Part shown: in pieces, positions 1 through 11,730 of the stretch
Layout: each line of letters opens with the position of its first letter
Numbering within the stretch: the first letter of the stretch is position 1
NCBI GenBank assembly: GCA_000711775.1
Contig: ARYC01000266.1
Span: forward strand, 1-64,000
Length of the DNA: 64,000 nucleotides
Direction of reading: 5' to 3'
Source of the DNA: Oxytricha trifallax
Lineage: Eukaryota > Ciliophora > Spirotrichea > Sporadotrichida > Oxytrichidae
Translations under genes and position numbers: made by a program
Notes under the pieces: model-generated
The model's database searches: none
What the model saw: only the letters and a program-made list of their open reading frames with translations
What the model was told of the DNA's origin: nothing

Positions 1-1
1 A

Positions 2-770
2 ATGAAGAGGGTTGAAGCTTAAGAAATGATCTCAAGATTTAGAAGCAAGGAAGATCTCTATCGATATCTCACTCAGCATGGCAAGCATGAGACATATACT
101 TAATCATATACTATAGTCGGTTTATTCATTCCAACGATGGAAGGTACCAAAATTTCATTCTTAAAAGCTATACTCTGCGATGAGAAGAAAGCCTTCAAAA
201 TCAGTGAAATAAAGTTGATAGATATACCAAACTACCCAGAGATTTCAGTCACTAATCTCTACGAGGATGCGATGAAAGATGAAGAGTTGGTAGTTTTCCT
301 TCCTACCAAGAAACAACTCTCTAACAAACTTCAGAAAGGAGCTTCTTCTTTGGAGTTCTCGGCACTTTAAGAGAGAGTTATCTCAGAGAGATCATTGAAG
401 AAGCTCACAAAAAACGCTACTCTATTTCTCCTGAAGATTAAAAGAAGCAAGGCATACTAATAAGCGAGACCTAGCTCGCTGAGCTTAAGAAGCACCCATT
501 CCTCTCTAGTAAGCTTTCATTCATAACTTTGTAGGGAAACCTGGAACTGGTATATTCCTAATGAAAGAGCATGCGAAGGTTCACAGAGAGAGAAAGTCAT
601 AGACTATTTATGAAGTGAGCAAGAGACTTTATAAAGATGTTTAAAAGCCAGAAGAAATGAACATAGATGCAGGAGCTGGCACAAAGAGAAGAAATATAGG
701 CCCAAGCAAGCCATAAGAAGAGGAGAAGAAAAAAAAGCCAAACCCCTTTATGGGTTAGTTTAATATGTGA
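2..770 (+). CDS. TBE small basic protein (22-kDa class), decayed
   Basis: Read with TAA/TAG as Gln, an open frame starts at the ATG at base 2 and ends at a TGA at 768-770. The N-terminal half contains SKEDLYRYLTQHG and EIKLIDIPNYPEISV. The middle has FFFGVLGTL followed by YLREIIEEAHKKR, and the C-terminus is Lys/Glu-rich and ends NPFMGQFNM. The same order of motifs recurs in the elements at 35.3, 47.4 and 53 kb, so this is a conserved transposon protein. Its position beside the transposase matches the 22-kDa ORF of known TBEs. No biochemical function is known to me; the basic tail suggests nucleic-acid binding. The frame changes about twice (near 340 and between about 500 and 600), though a small intron could explain one change. 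The gene may begin upstream of the window. Confidence 0.72.
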
Positions 771-776
771 ACTTAT

Positions 777-1841
777 TCATTCATTTAAATCTAAAACTTA
801 TTTATAAACATTCATTCTTCCTTCTCTCGCACAAACTGTCGTCTTATCTATGCTTACTCTCTTGCAGCTACTCTGAATCAAGTCTACTGTATCTATAGGC
901 AAGTCATGCATTAGGTGATATAGAAGCAGTTTCTTGTAGTGGGTCTTTATTTAACTCCAGTAGAATTCAATTCCATTAAATTAAGGGCTGTAAGGAACAT
1001 TGTATACAGGAGTAATGTTTAACTCTTCATAAGCTTTCTTAGACTCCTTAGTCTTATGAACTGAGAGGTTGTCAACAAACAGAATGATCTCTTAATCATT
1101 GTATTTATCTCTCAGCTTATGTAGGAACTCTATGTACTACTCTCGCTTAATAGAGCGAGGATGAATAACATAACTTTCTAAGCCAGAGTCTTCACTAATA
1201 CCTGCTAAAATTGCATGGGTTACAACCTTTACTTTCTAATCGTAGACTTCTATATTATCATACTTCTTATACCAAGACTTATTAATAAAGGTGTTGAAGG
1301 TAAACACAGCTTCATCAGCATGTATGAACTTGATGTTATTAGTAATAGCTCTCTGCATTTAATCATATATATAGTTTAAATTATTACTATAAAATGTTAC
1401 TGTAAAATCAATCACTCTCTTCACTCTGTTGACAGTCTTGAAAGTAATACCATTTCTTCTATAAATATTGGCTATAGTTTAAGGAGAGATACGCATGTCA
1501 GGAAACCTGCGATGAAACATCACAGCTCGCTAGTCTAATGGAAAGTGTGCCCAATACTTCAAAGTCTTCGAGTCGCAGAGGTAGTCAATATGGTGCTGTG
1601 AGAACTTTTATTTTCTTGCAGGATGCTTTCAAGTGCCTGAATTATAATGCTGAACAGCCAACAAGCAATGATACCTAACTGTTGAGGCACTCTTGCGAAG
1701 GAGCTTTGCTATAGCAGCATAATTCATTACTGGTTTGACTTAGTCTATATTAATACTTGTACCATACCTAAGCTTAAGCAGTAAATCTAAATATTACTCA
1801 TCATAAATAGACCCTAAATTTCGCTAATTTCTATTTCTCAT
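777..1841 (-). CDS. TBE DDE transposase (42-kDa class), one internal TGA
   Basis: A 355-codon frame in ciliate code, from ATG at 1841 (MRNRNQRNLGS) to TGA at 777-779. An N-terminal helix-turn-helix-like part (IAKLLRKSASTVRYH) is followed by AVMFHRRFPDMRISP and a DDE_3 catalytic core. The triad is visible: Asp in HADEAVF, Asp in FVDNLSVHK and Glu in FNGIEFYW, with 34 residues between the second and third (DD34E). Size and family match the Oxytricha 42-kDa TBE transposase, implicated in genome rearrangement during macronuclear development (known biology). Apart from a TGA at 1629-1631 after NSGT the frame is uninterrupted. It is convergent with the small gene, 6 bp between stops. Confidence 0.9.
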
Positions 1842-1926
1842 TTTGCAAATTGGCCTAATTTCTCTACTAACCCCAATAAGACCCCAACTATACCCTACAA
1901 ATCAAAGCACTTATAAACCTCACTAA

Positions 1927-1943
1927 GGGGTTTTGGGGTTTTG
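1927..1943 (-). repeat. Telomere-like terminal repeat of the TBE
   Basis: GGGGTTTTGGGGTTTTG, read outward as CAAAACCCCAAAACCCC from the element end. It is two units of the spirotrich telomere repeat, lying 85 bp from the transposase start. It marks the exact right edge of the element. Confidence 0.93.
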
Positions 1944-1946
1944 AAT

Positions 1947-2524
1947 ATAATAAACAGTAAAATAACTACATTTTTATATATATAATTAAAGCTAAATACT
2001 AAAAATATATATTGCAATTAATTATTTAATCTCCAATCTACCCTATATTTAAACCACATATTAATAAAAGGTATGTTGTTTAAAATTTCATTCATAAATT
2101 CGAAAAATATTTAATGCTAAACACAAAAAATCTTACTATTAGAACTCAATATGACATAAAATTATTTTATTTTACACTTTTTAAATGGGAAAAATATAAA
2201 TTAATTATTTTCTAAATATAAAAAATGTTTTAAACTGCATAATTTGAATTTATAACTAATGTTCACTCGCTGAGGTTGAATGGCAAAAATAGTATATGTC
2301 TGGACTTCTCGTCTCATTGAACGTATGAAACTAATCAACACACTTCGCCTGTAATAATACAATAAAAAAGTACTTTATTTTAATATATATTAACAGATAT
2401 GAAAAATAAAATTTTAAAATAAAATTCAACTATTTGATGTAAGGGAGTTAAATAGAATGAATACTCTAATTTTCTAATTTTATAATAAATTAATTTAACT
2501 ATTTCGTTTATGGGAGTTTTGAAA
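1947..2524. other. AT-rich DNA without recognised gene
   Basis: Extremely AT-rich sequence between the TBE and the SINE-like repeat. I see no coding signature, only short A/T runs. Confidence 0.5.
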
Positions 2525-2537
2525 AATGATTACTATA

Positions 2538-3249
2538 GTAGTTAATGAGTAATCTCAAATTAAATTAAACATATTAGTTTTTTATTCTAAAATCAAGCCA
2601 TCAATCTATGTAGTGATGTAAACGTGTCTGAATTAGTCGACTTGTAAATCCGTGACGTGGCAGTCATGATGACAAAAAACTCCGAAAAACCACTCCGCTC
2701 CACATTCCACATCACTTTAAACCATGATGCATACGAAATGAGAGCCCCTGTAATACTATTGGCATTTCTGATCAACTAGTGATGGGGAGTCTTTCCCTCA
2801 GATCTCTCAGAGATCTGCTTCCTGTAAACAATTAAAGAGGGCGTGGTGTAAACTCTTACCAGTCCTACCGCTGCAGAGAATATAGTCTCTATCCTTTCAC
2901 TGTGGTAGCTTCAATAATCAAGCCTGGTGTGGGAGAAAATACCTTATAGTTGACTTCTCTGGCTTTCAACTTCTCACTGTTGAAGGCTGAGAACTACTTA
3001 CATCTTACTCCCTAACACCTAGGAAGCTGAAATCACGCCAAATGACTAATCTAATGCAGGGAAATCTTAGGGATCAAGTAACTCGAAGAGTGAACCTGTC
3101 AGATTGAACCCCGCCTACTGGCCCCTTATGCGGTGTACCCAGCTACCACTGTCTACTCCAGCAGGCCTTAGTGTAGTAGAAAGTTCTATTAGAAAGTCCT
3201 GAGTGAGATTGGTACCTCACCCAGCAATTAACTTTCTAATTTAATATAT
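2538..3249 (+). repeat. SINE-like dispersed repeat, copy 1
   Basis: GC-richer block of about 0.7 kb, similar to 30835-31525 and, inverted, to 40737-41290. It is flanked by a perfect 13-bp direct repeat AATGATTACTATA (2525-2537 and 3250-3262), read as a target-site duplication. The 5' part starts near TGAGTAATCTCAAA and the 3' end is TTAACTTTCTAATTTAAT. It codes for nothing obvious. Size, absence of coding and a >10-bp duplication suggest a retroposed SINE. I could not find a convincing tRNA head or pol III boxes. Confidence 0.72.
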
Positions 3250-3262
3250 AATGATTACTATA

Positions 3263-4149
3263 ATTTTATCATATTCTTAAAATTAAATATTTTAATTAAA
3301 TTCAACTATTTCGTGTAAGGGAGTTTATAAAAAAAATGATTTCCCTAATTTTCTTTATCTGAACAATTAAATTATAGAATTAAATTCAAATATTGTATGT
3401 TATAAAGTTTTAAAAAATGATTTCTTACGTATTGGTTTCAGGAATTTAAGTCTAAAAATAAGTAATAATATAAAATTAATTATATATTGTTGTTGTACTG
3501 AATAATTTTCTGCTTTCATTCAATTTTGTAATGGATCTTTTTGAATAGCAATTCAAATACATAAATAGAGAACTCATTGTCAAATGCATATAATGATGCA
3601 ACTACTCTTTTCACATAAATGTCAATTAAAATAAGGATGTTTCAATGCTATATTATAATTTTCTTAATTTTGATATAAGTTTTCATGAACTAATCTTACA
3701 ATAAACTTATATTGAATTAAGAAATTGTAAATATTTAATTTAAGTTGAATTTACTGCATCTCTTAATGAATTAAAACAATTATTTATTGTTGTTCTAGTA
3801 TTTGAATAATCCTAAAAATATTAAGATTACATAAAATGCATATATTTATACTCTTATAAATTTTATAATGTTTATTATCACTTGGTTACATTTGAAATAT
3901 CTTGCATATTTGAAAATATCTCGAGTAAATTGCTAATTATTGGAAACCTAAATTTGATTCTTTAATCATGTCCACATATTTATCTCGTTTAAATTCCTTA
4001 AAATCTCCTGGTAATTTTATCATATCATATGTACCTGCTCTTTATTTTACATTTTATTTCAATTTAAACATAAGTGTATACATTTACTAATATTTATAGG
4101 TATGTTTCAAATAATTGATTTAACATATTTGGGCAGTGTTCTTTTAGAT
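3263..4149. other. AT-rich DNA without recognised gene
   Basis: AT-rich sequence with scattered homopolymer runs. No ORF, repeat copy or RNA gene could be supported. Confidence 0.5.
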
Positions 4150-4568
4150 ATTGTAGGAATACATTTGATTTGGGAAATTAATAATTAATTAATAATATAA
4201 TAAATTAAATTCGTGGCAGTTAACTTTCTGGAAACCAAGACAATATGGTAATTTTTCAATAGAGAATTCAAAATTAGCTGGTTTTTACTATTGGCGGTAC
4301 CACTCTATCGCATCACTGGAGCGAGAAAATGCAACTTTAATTTTGGCATTAAAATAAACTAAATAAATTACCCAAAATTAAAGTCATGTTATCTCGCTGC
4401 TACGATGCGATAGAGGGGTACCGCAAATAGTAAAGTCCAGATCATTTTAAATTCTCTATCTAACAAGTATCATATTGTCTAGGTTTTCAGAAAGTTAACT
4501 GCCACAAATTTAAATTTTTATTTATTAATTTACTAATTATTTTCCCAAATCAAATGTATTCCTACAAT
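4150..4568. mobile_element. Palindromic MITE (family M1), full copy
   Basis: About 420 bp that folds back on itself almost end to end. The ends are TTGTAGGAATACATTTGATT and its complement, followed inward by GGCAGTTAACTTTC and, near the centre, GGTACC-CTCTATCGCATC arms around a ~30-base loop. Copies of the same hairpin lie at 24892-25222 and 36598-37000. It has no coding capacity. The whole unit would form one long hairpin in RNA or single-stranded DNA. Confidence 0.85.
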
Positions 4569-6490
4569 AATAGATCTTCACATATGAATGTTTTTTCTAT
4601 ATCAAAATTACTGTTATTTTTAACATGTCTCGTTAAATTAATAATATAATGTAGTAATTAACATAAAATAAATTAGGGCTATTATCATTTTCATTAAATA
4701 TATACAGTTAGTATTTATCCACTATAAATACATTCAAAGATTATCTTATTCTAATGTTTTTTTAGGGAAAACTTAAACCTTTCATATTTTCTGTTATAAC
4801 TTAATTAGAGATTTATTATATATATTTATATATATTAATGCAGATATCTTCAATTGAAGAAATTGAGTTTATTTTAATCTTTGGAGTGCTAAGAGTAAAA
4901 GATTATTTTATTCCTATAAACTAGAGGATATAGTTTAATTCTAATATAAATTAATTAATATTAAAAAATTTAAAGCGTATTGATTTATGATAATGACTTT
5001 ATATTTAATATATTATTTGTAATTTGTGATTAAAATGTAATGCTATCAAATTAATTAAAGGCAAGTATAATTTAAGCCTTTTAATATGTTTAGTTTTAAA
5101 TCAGGTTTATAATTGTTCTAGCAGACATTAATTTCAAGCAACATCAGTGTCTCACCTTATGAAGACACAGTGAAGGAGAAGGCAGGAAGTTGTCGTACTA
5201 CTCCAAAGAAGTGACCATCCATCACAATATGGCAGCAATGCCTTCATTAGGCCTCAGTACAATACCGGAATGAAGTCTTTACATGTAAAGACATGCTATA
5301 GATTGATTGTAATTTCTTTACATGTATTAACATCGCAAGGTTACCAATAAATATTAGTGGCTTTATATAGTTAAACAATAAAGTGACACTTTCTATCAAG
5401 ATCTGCAATATTAGTGACTATTAGGGCAATTTGACACATAGAATAGTGTTTATCATTTAATACTCAGTATAATATGATTTAGAGAGTATGATCTGACAGT
5501 CTCTTTCTGACTGAAATTATAATCATTTAGACAAAGACTGAAGTAGCAGTTGTGTTAGAAGGTGTTGCATTCTATGCTTCCTATACATTAATTTACATAG
5601 TCTCTCTTGACATTTGAGCCTGCTCCAATTATACATCTTAATTGTAAATATGCTTTGAAATATAAGAGTATGAGAATAGAAGAGGATTAGCAGCCAATAG
5701 GTGAAGCTCAATTATCTTTAGATTGATTTAGGAATCATAATAATAATAGGAATTTAAAACTAAATCAATTTCATGTATATAAATTGGAATCCCTCCCTTA
5801 CACTTTATTCTATGATAATCAGGAAATATTGCTAACCCTCACAGGAATTTACTATTGTCTCAAGAGGAAGGCATCATTTTACAAGATTGCTCTAACTATA
5901 ATATAGCTAAAGAGAACCATGCTAAAAATGCTTAATAAGTGGCATCATATTTTTTTTAATTTTAATACTCCATATTGTTTATTCCTAAATAATTTTTTTA
6001 AGTTGTACATTCCATATTTTCGTGATATAGCTCCTACTGCATCATTTGATGCTCCTGTGTGGGAACTGCCAAGTTTACCCTAATTTCAATTGATATATAG
6101 AAAGTTGAAAATACCGAAATACTTATTATGAATTATAATAGGAAATTAATAAATTTAATAAAAAACTTCAATATTAAAAGATGCTTATATATTTCAGATG
6201 CTAAGTGTTGATAAACTACTTACTTTGAATGTAGCAAAGGAAGTAAAAAAAAATGTATATCTTAAATTTTTTTATTTTAGTTAACCTACTTAGAAATACC
6301 ACAGGTACTACTTAGATAGGTGTTCCACAGGGTGACGTAACGAAAGGATATAGAAAACTTTAAAAATAAACAGGATAAAGCTGATGAAATTCCTTATTCG
6401 ACATTTCCTTTTTTATTTGTATAATAAGTATTTTATTTAACTTAAAGAACACTTAATTTATAACGATTATAAATTATGAATACTATCATA
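4569..6490. other. AT-rich DNA with a small GC-richer patch
   Basis: Mostly AT-rich and featureless. The patch at about 5120-5290 is distinctly richer in GC and could be a gene segment (MDS) or repeat, but no frame resembles a family I know. A weak minus-strand frame at 5523-5711 is not convincing. Confidence 0.35.
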
Positions 6491-7376
6491 ATTAGGTCGA
6501 ATTCAATGAAAAATTAAGTTAATGATTATTCATGTTAATAAATAAGCCTAAGAATATTATGTATTTTATAATAAAGTCTTATAAATTTAAAATTTGAAGA
6601 TTTTAATAGTTTGATTATGATGGAGTTTATATACTCCATCATAAAGTAGAGTAACAGCTTTGTTAACTGATATGTTCAATAATATATTTAACGCAGCTTA
6701 AATCCCTTGTTAGGAGGTATGCATAAATGCTATCAAAATTTTGAGATTATCTATTTGCGGATTGAGGCACCAAATTTTTTTTTGTTGTTGAGACTTACTC
6801 CTTTTTTATTTTTTATTTACTCATGTCTTCTCTCATTTTGTTGTTTAAATCTTCTAATATTCATCATGTGTTTTTATACTAAAACAAGGTAATTTATTTA
6901 GGAATCAATTATATTACTTATAATAGTAACATCCTTTAAATTTTTCTTAATATAATCATATATAGATTGAAATGAAATATATATTGCGATTCACTATAAA
7001 AAGCATGCATTAAAACAAAAAAAAGAATTTGCTAAACATAATAAGTATTTCAAATAATTGAAGAATTAAAAGCGGAGTCAGTCGCAAAAAAATAAAATTT
7101 TACGACTCAGTCCGGAAATATAAAAACGTAGAATATTGGCAGAGTAAAGGCATAGGCATAAGAGATAAATAATGCAGCACTACCTCTACGATTGAGCTTT
7201 ACAGCCTAATCAACTCACTCAGAAATCAAAATAAATCCACTCCATTTGATTAATCTAGTCAAAAATATTTAAATTTTTAATTATAAAAATATTATAATAT
7301 ACTATAATTTAATTGTAGGTTTATTGATATTTTTGAATATTCATTATTTTGATTTTTTATTGAATTCGACCTAAAT
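6491..7376. mobile_element. Short element with inverted ends (AATTTAGGTCGAATTCAAT)
   Basis: Inverted repeats of about 25-30 bp bound an 0.89-kb segment: ATTAGGTCGAATTCAATGAA at 6491 and the near-perfect complement ending at 7376. Similarity continues weakly inward. The interior contains a GC-richer patch at 7070-7250 and no clear frame. It looks like a non-autonomous DNA element or an IES of transposon origin. No target duplication was recognised. Confidence 0.5.
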
Positions 7377-8137
7377 TATTAAAAGATTGAACAGCATGAG
7401 TAGAGTACATAAATATTGCACTACAAACCATTCCAAGCTAAGATCTAAAAAAAACAATCGAAGACAACGACAAAGTGCTCTCCAAACCTGCTACGATAGC
7501 TAAAGAGATTAGAAATACAAGGATAATGCCTAATAAATAATTTATTATAGAGACTTTTCTACAAACTTAGCGCTAAGTACGATATTCAGAGATACCCATA
7601 TCATAGATGATCAACAAGCTTTTCAATCACTGCTCTTGAAGGGCAAACAATAAGCAATTCAGACATCATGTGGATGAATGATCAGTTTTTAAAATAAGAA
7701 ATAAATGACAATGACAGTAGACTAGCTGTCATGATGGAAAATTACATGATAGTAGAAGAGCTATTAGAATACCTTAATTGTGTTGTTAATGATGTTTTAG
7801 CCTAAATAAGAGTCAAAGTTATTGCTGTTTATCTTACTGATTATAAAATTAACAATGTTTTTGTACTTAATAATTGTACTTTATAATGGTATAATTTTAC
7901 TTTTCTTTTTGCAATATTTTATTAAATATAAAAATGAACATTAATGCGTCAATTTTCATCAATATAATGAAAGGAAAAATTGTAATTATAAATTTAAAGA
8001 AAGAAATTATTAAGCTATCATATTATTGATGTTAATTTTCACTAAATTTCAAGTTAAGAAACCTGAAAAATAGTGTACAAAAGGCTGAAGAATGAAATAC
8101 TATAAATGTTTATAATCAAATAGTGGAAATATATAAA
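7377..8137. other. AT-rich DNA without recognised gene
   Basis: A moderately GC-richer part at 7390-7760 contains no frame I recognise. The remainder is AT-rich. Confidence 0.4.
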
Positions 8138-10293
8138 TAATATTACTTAATAATATCTGATTTGGAAAATTTGTATTAAACAAATACAAATCAATTTAAG
8201 GAGTGGCGTAACTGCCATTTATTAGAGTAGCTTTTAATTTTAATTTGTTTTTGAAAAGATCAAATTTAAGAGTAGTAATTTATCTGTTAGATTAAAAGAT
8301 TAAGTGTAAATTATAGGTTTAAATAATGTACAATTTAATTAAATTATTATAATTAGTTTTTTTAAATATTAAATATAGAGGAATGTATAATTAGTACATA
8401 AATATGAACAGAGAGTGACAAAATGATGATTTAATGTAAATCATTATTTATTAATTATATAATATAAATACAGAAAATGGAACAACAACTTCTAAAGTGA
8501 TGAAATATTCAAACCTCTGGTTTAGCTTATTATTTTAAGACTCTGATTTTGAAACTAAGTGCTTATAATAATAAATGAACGCCTGGTAATCTAAAGATAA
8601 ACCTAGATTAAACGATAGACATTTCTTTATCTTCTAGATAGACGAATTTTATTTTAGATAGAGGTTTAATCAAGTTGTAAACAGTATCAAGGATTATACA
8701 AATAAACTCAGCCATATTATGATTCTTCGGCAACGATCAAAATTACAAAACCTTATTACTATTCATTTAAGAAAAGACCAAGCCAAGTTGGTTTATCTAA
8801 GGGTTTTTTTAGCAGAGACAATTACAAAGGAGGGTGAGCTATCAATTCGCTATAAATAGGTGCAGTCATTATCGGGAAAGTGCAAATGAAATAAGAATAG
8901 CTAATTTGGGGGAACTTGAGCTTTTAGCTTGGGACGCAATTAATTTTCACTATTTCTTGGACTTTGATAGATGACAACAAGAAAGGATCAGGACTGCCAG
9001 TTGTCTATGAAAAGGTGATCAGGAAGTAGTTTAAACAGCGAGTTTATTGATATGTATCGCGCTGAGCAAGCGAATGGCGTTGGAGATATTTTCTCGAAAT
9101 ACTTAAATATGCCTAATATAAGAGTGGAGATCATCGAGAAAGAAAACATGCTCACCACCACTCTGTAATTTGAACGCATTCTTGAGAAAATGAATCAAAA
9201 TTAGCCAACCAAACTGTAATAGCTAATGAAATACCTTCAGACCTCTCTAATGAAAGACCACAACTTCCATTAGCTCAGCGACTAAGTGTTACAAGATACG
9301 AAATACTTTGATGCTGTAGATAACTTTATAGCGTCCTTTTCAGGAAATGCCATGAGAAAATTAATGTTGTCTGGTACTATGGTGAGTCAATCACTGAGAA
9401 AAGCAATCTTCGAAAATACTTGTAAAACATCTTTAGATGCGAGGAGTTAAAGATCCTAAAATTAGTACTGCGTCGAAGTTGGCCTTACAGAGGGAGAACC
9501 TCACCTGATAATTATGGATGAAGAAAACTTGAGTGCTATATTTAATCCGGATATGATACAAAACATCTAAGTGTCCTTTGAAGGAAAAGGCTTCAAATAC
9601 ACGCTCAAGCATTTCAATGCGGAAATCCGATAAAAAGGTGCTCAAGTACTTGTGATTTCAAATCAAGATCCTCACAGTAAAATACCCCATACAGAGCAAA
9701 AGCCATTCAAGACAAGGATCTTAAGCTAAGATTTCACAACTTCCATGATAAATAACGAAAAGCAATTCCCATTAAGTGTAAACAGTTTCACCTAATACTT
9801 CTATGATAGACTTGTATAGGATGGTGAGATTGACCCAGAGTCAATGAATACAGATGACACTGCAATTGATGAACCTGAGAAAGTAGGTAGAAAATGATCA
9901 TGAAAGAGACAGAAAGACAGTTTAAGAATGCATTATAATACATCAATCCTACAGCCATGGTTCTGCATATTATATAATTAATAATTAATGATTTACATTT
10001 ACTCATCATTTTGTCACTCTCTGTTCATATTTAAGTAATAATTGTACATTCCTCTATATTTAATATTTAAAAAAAACTAATTATAATAATTTAATTAAAT
10101 TGTACATTTTTAAACCTATAATTTACACTTAATCTTTTGATCTGACAGTCAAATTACTACTCTTAAATTTGATCTTTTTAAAAACTAATTAAAATTAAAA
10201 GCTGCGCGAATACAGGCAGTTAATCCACTCCTTAAATTTATTTGTATTTCTTTAATATAATTTTCCCAAATCAATTATAATTTAGTAATATTA
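8138..10293 (+). mobile_element. Fossil element with long inverted ends and Rep-like region
   Basis: A 2.16-kb unit bounded by inverted arms of about 300 bp (8138-8467 and 9972-10293). The outer edge of each arm contains TAATATTAC, then TGATTTGG(G)AAAATT, then TAACTGCC. The interior carries a plus-strand coding region resembling the SF3 helicase of Rep proteins. TAATATTAC equals the nonanucleotide at geminivirus-type Rep origins. I read it as an old integrated Rep-encoding element or a transposon derived from one. It is broken in at least two places and its arms have diverged visibly, so it is not recent. Confidence 0.6.
9021..9897 (+). pseudogene. Rep/SF3-helicase-like relic
   Basis: Plus-strand region inside the element at 8138-10293, open in ciliate code up to a TGA at 9895-9897. 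A Walker-A-like YYGESITEKS is readable near 9380-9410. An acidic HLIIMDEENL stretch follows near 9500, then a beta-strand ending in Asn, VLVISNQDP, near 9645, like motif C of SF3 Rep helicases. An acidic tail follows. These parts occur in the order expected for a CRESS-type Rep helicase, but similarity is weak and the gene is broken. The N-terminal nuclease part expected upstream (8.5-9.0 kb) could not be identified with confidence. Confidence 0.42.
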
Positions 10294-11143
10294 GAACTTT
10301 CATTTTAAAATTATATTTCTTAAATATACCTAATTATTCGATTTAAATATTTAAAATTAACATTCTAACTGTTATTTATATAATCTCCTTAAATATGCAC
10401 CTTATATCAATCAAATTATTATATCAAGAATCGTTATAATAGGTATTATGATTAGAGTCTTTATTATAACATAATTCTTGCTTTCTAACATTATTTTATT
10501 TATCATGAATTATTCAATTCTTTCCCTATTTTTATATCTCTCCTCTATAGCATGTTTAAGTAGATATTAATAAAATTATATAAGAATCATTTATTGCATA
10601 TACCGTAGATATGAACTTACCCCATTGTCTTCATTGTTTAAATCAAGGACAGTTGTTTGCATGTAATCTTAGCCTTTAAGTTACAAATAGTACTATTGTT
10701 GCTTCTCATTAACATAAACAATATGGCTACATCAATATGAATGAATTGAATTCAGTGTTCTTTAGTACACACATATGTAATCGTAATATAATTTTATATT
10801 TACATTGGCTAATAAATGATACAATTAAATTTATCATTATCTTAATTTGATTATCTAATATATAATTTTTACTTTTGGAATCCATCTTTAATATTCTAAT
10901 TAAAATTTAATTCATTTTTAATATTTAAAAAGTATAATAATTCTCAAGGTCCGTTACCTACTTTCTTAATGTATTTAACTCAAATACTATATTAAATAAA
11001 GCATTCATATTATTTAATTAAGCATATACCATAATTATTTTATGATAATTTGATTAATATCTATTGCTAAATAAATAATATAAGATTATTGTAATTCCCA
11101 AAACTCTAGAAATATGTATATACATTATCAACTATAAATTTTC
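10294..11143. other. AT-rich DNA without recognised gene
   Basis: Uniformly AT-rich. I see no frame, palindrome or repeat copy to report. Confidence 0.5.
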
Positions 11144-11641
11144 GGGGGGAGTAAGTTTCCTGGCAAGAGGGAAGTTTTCGGGCAAGTTAAATTCTTTATA
11201 TATTTGTGTATGAATTATAGATTAAATCATATTTTTAATAATTCTTTTTACTCGTTAAGGTATAAGTGGAAAAATTTAATATTAAATAAGTTTCAAAATA
11301 GCAAAAAATGTAATTGTTGACTTATATCATTGTGCTGAGTAAATTATGTCATTTTCGTTTAAAATTTTTACCAAAAACTTTATTCCTTAATGAAAATTAA
11401 GATGTTGTACATAAAAAATACTAACTGTAATAAAGAAGATTTTACAAAATGAAATAAAGTGTCTGTTAAATTCCTCAAATCTCAAGAAGTAAAAGAATCA
11501 TAAGTTCTTTTGTGGATTCCACAAAAATAATATACTTACAGAAAGAAAAAAGATTAAATAAAATAAAATTTTTTTACTTGCCAGGAAATTTCCATAAAAA
11601 TATAATTTCATTAGTAGACTGGGCAGGAAATTACCTCCCCC
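11144..11641. mobile_element. G-run MITE (family M2), diverged copy
   Basis: Starts GGGGGGAGTAAGTTTCCTGG and ends with the complement in CAGGAAATTACCTCCCCC; a second motif copy lies inside each end. It is flanked by AAATTTT at 11136-11142 and 11642-11648. At 498 bp it matches the better-preserved copies at 20121 and 23304, but its terminal motifs have drifted, so it is the oldest of the three. No coding capacity. Confidence 0.78.
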
Positions 11642-11730
11642 AAATTTTATATCAAAGTATAATTTGAATTTGAATTGGAAGTTGATAAAAATTAAATTTA
11701 AATTTGATATATTTGATAATTATTATTAAT

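Larger units (their letters stand above)
1..1943. mobile_element. Telomere-bearing element (TBE), right part
   Basis: Right-hand portion of a TBE-type Tc1/mariner transposon whose left part lies outside the window. It holds a small basic-protein gene on plus, a convergent DD34E transposase on minus, about 85 bp of leader, and a terminal GGGGTTTTGGGGTTTTG. The terminal repeat is the Oxytricha telomere sequence, and TBEs are known to end in 17 bases of it. The next three bases, AAT, fit the ANT target triplet reported for TBEs. Decay is light: one internal TGA in the transposase and about two slips in the small gene. Confidence 0.88.
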
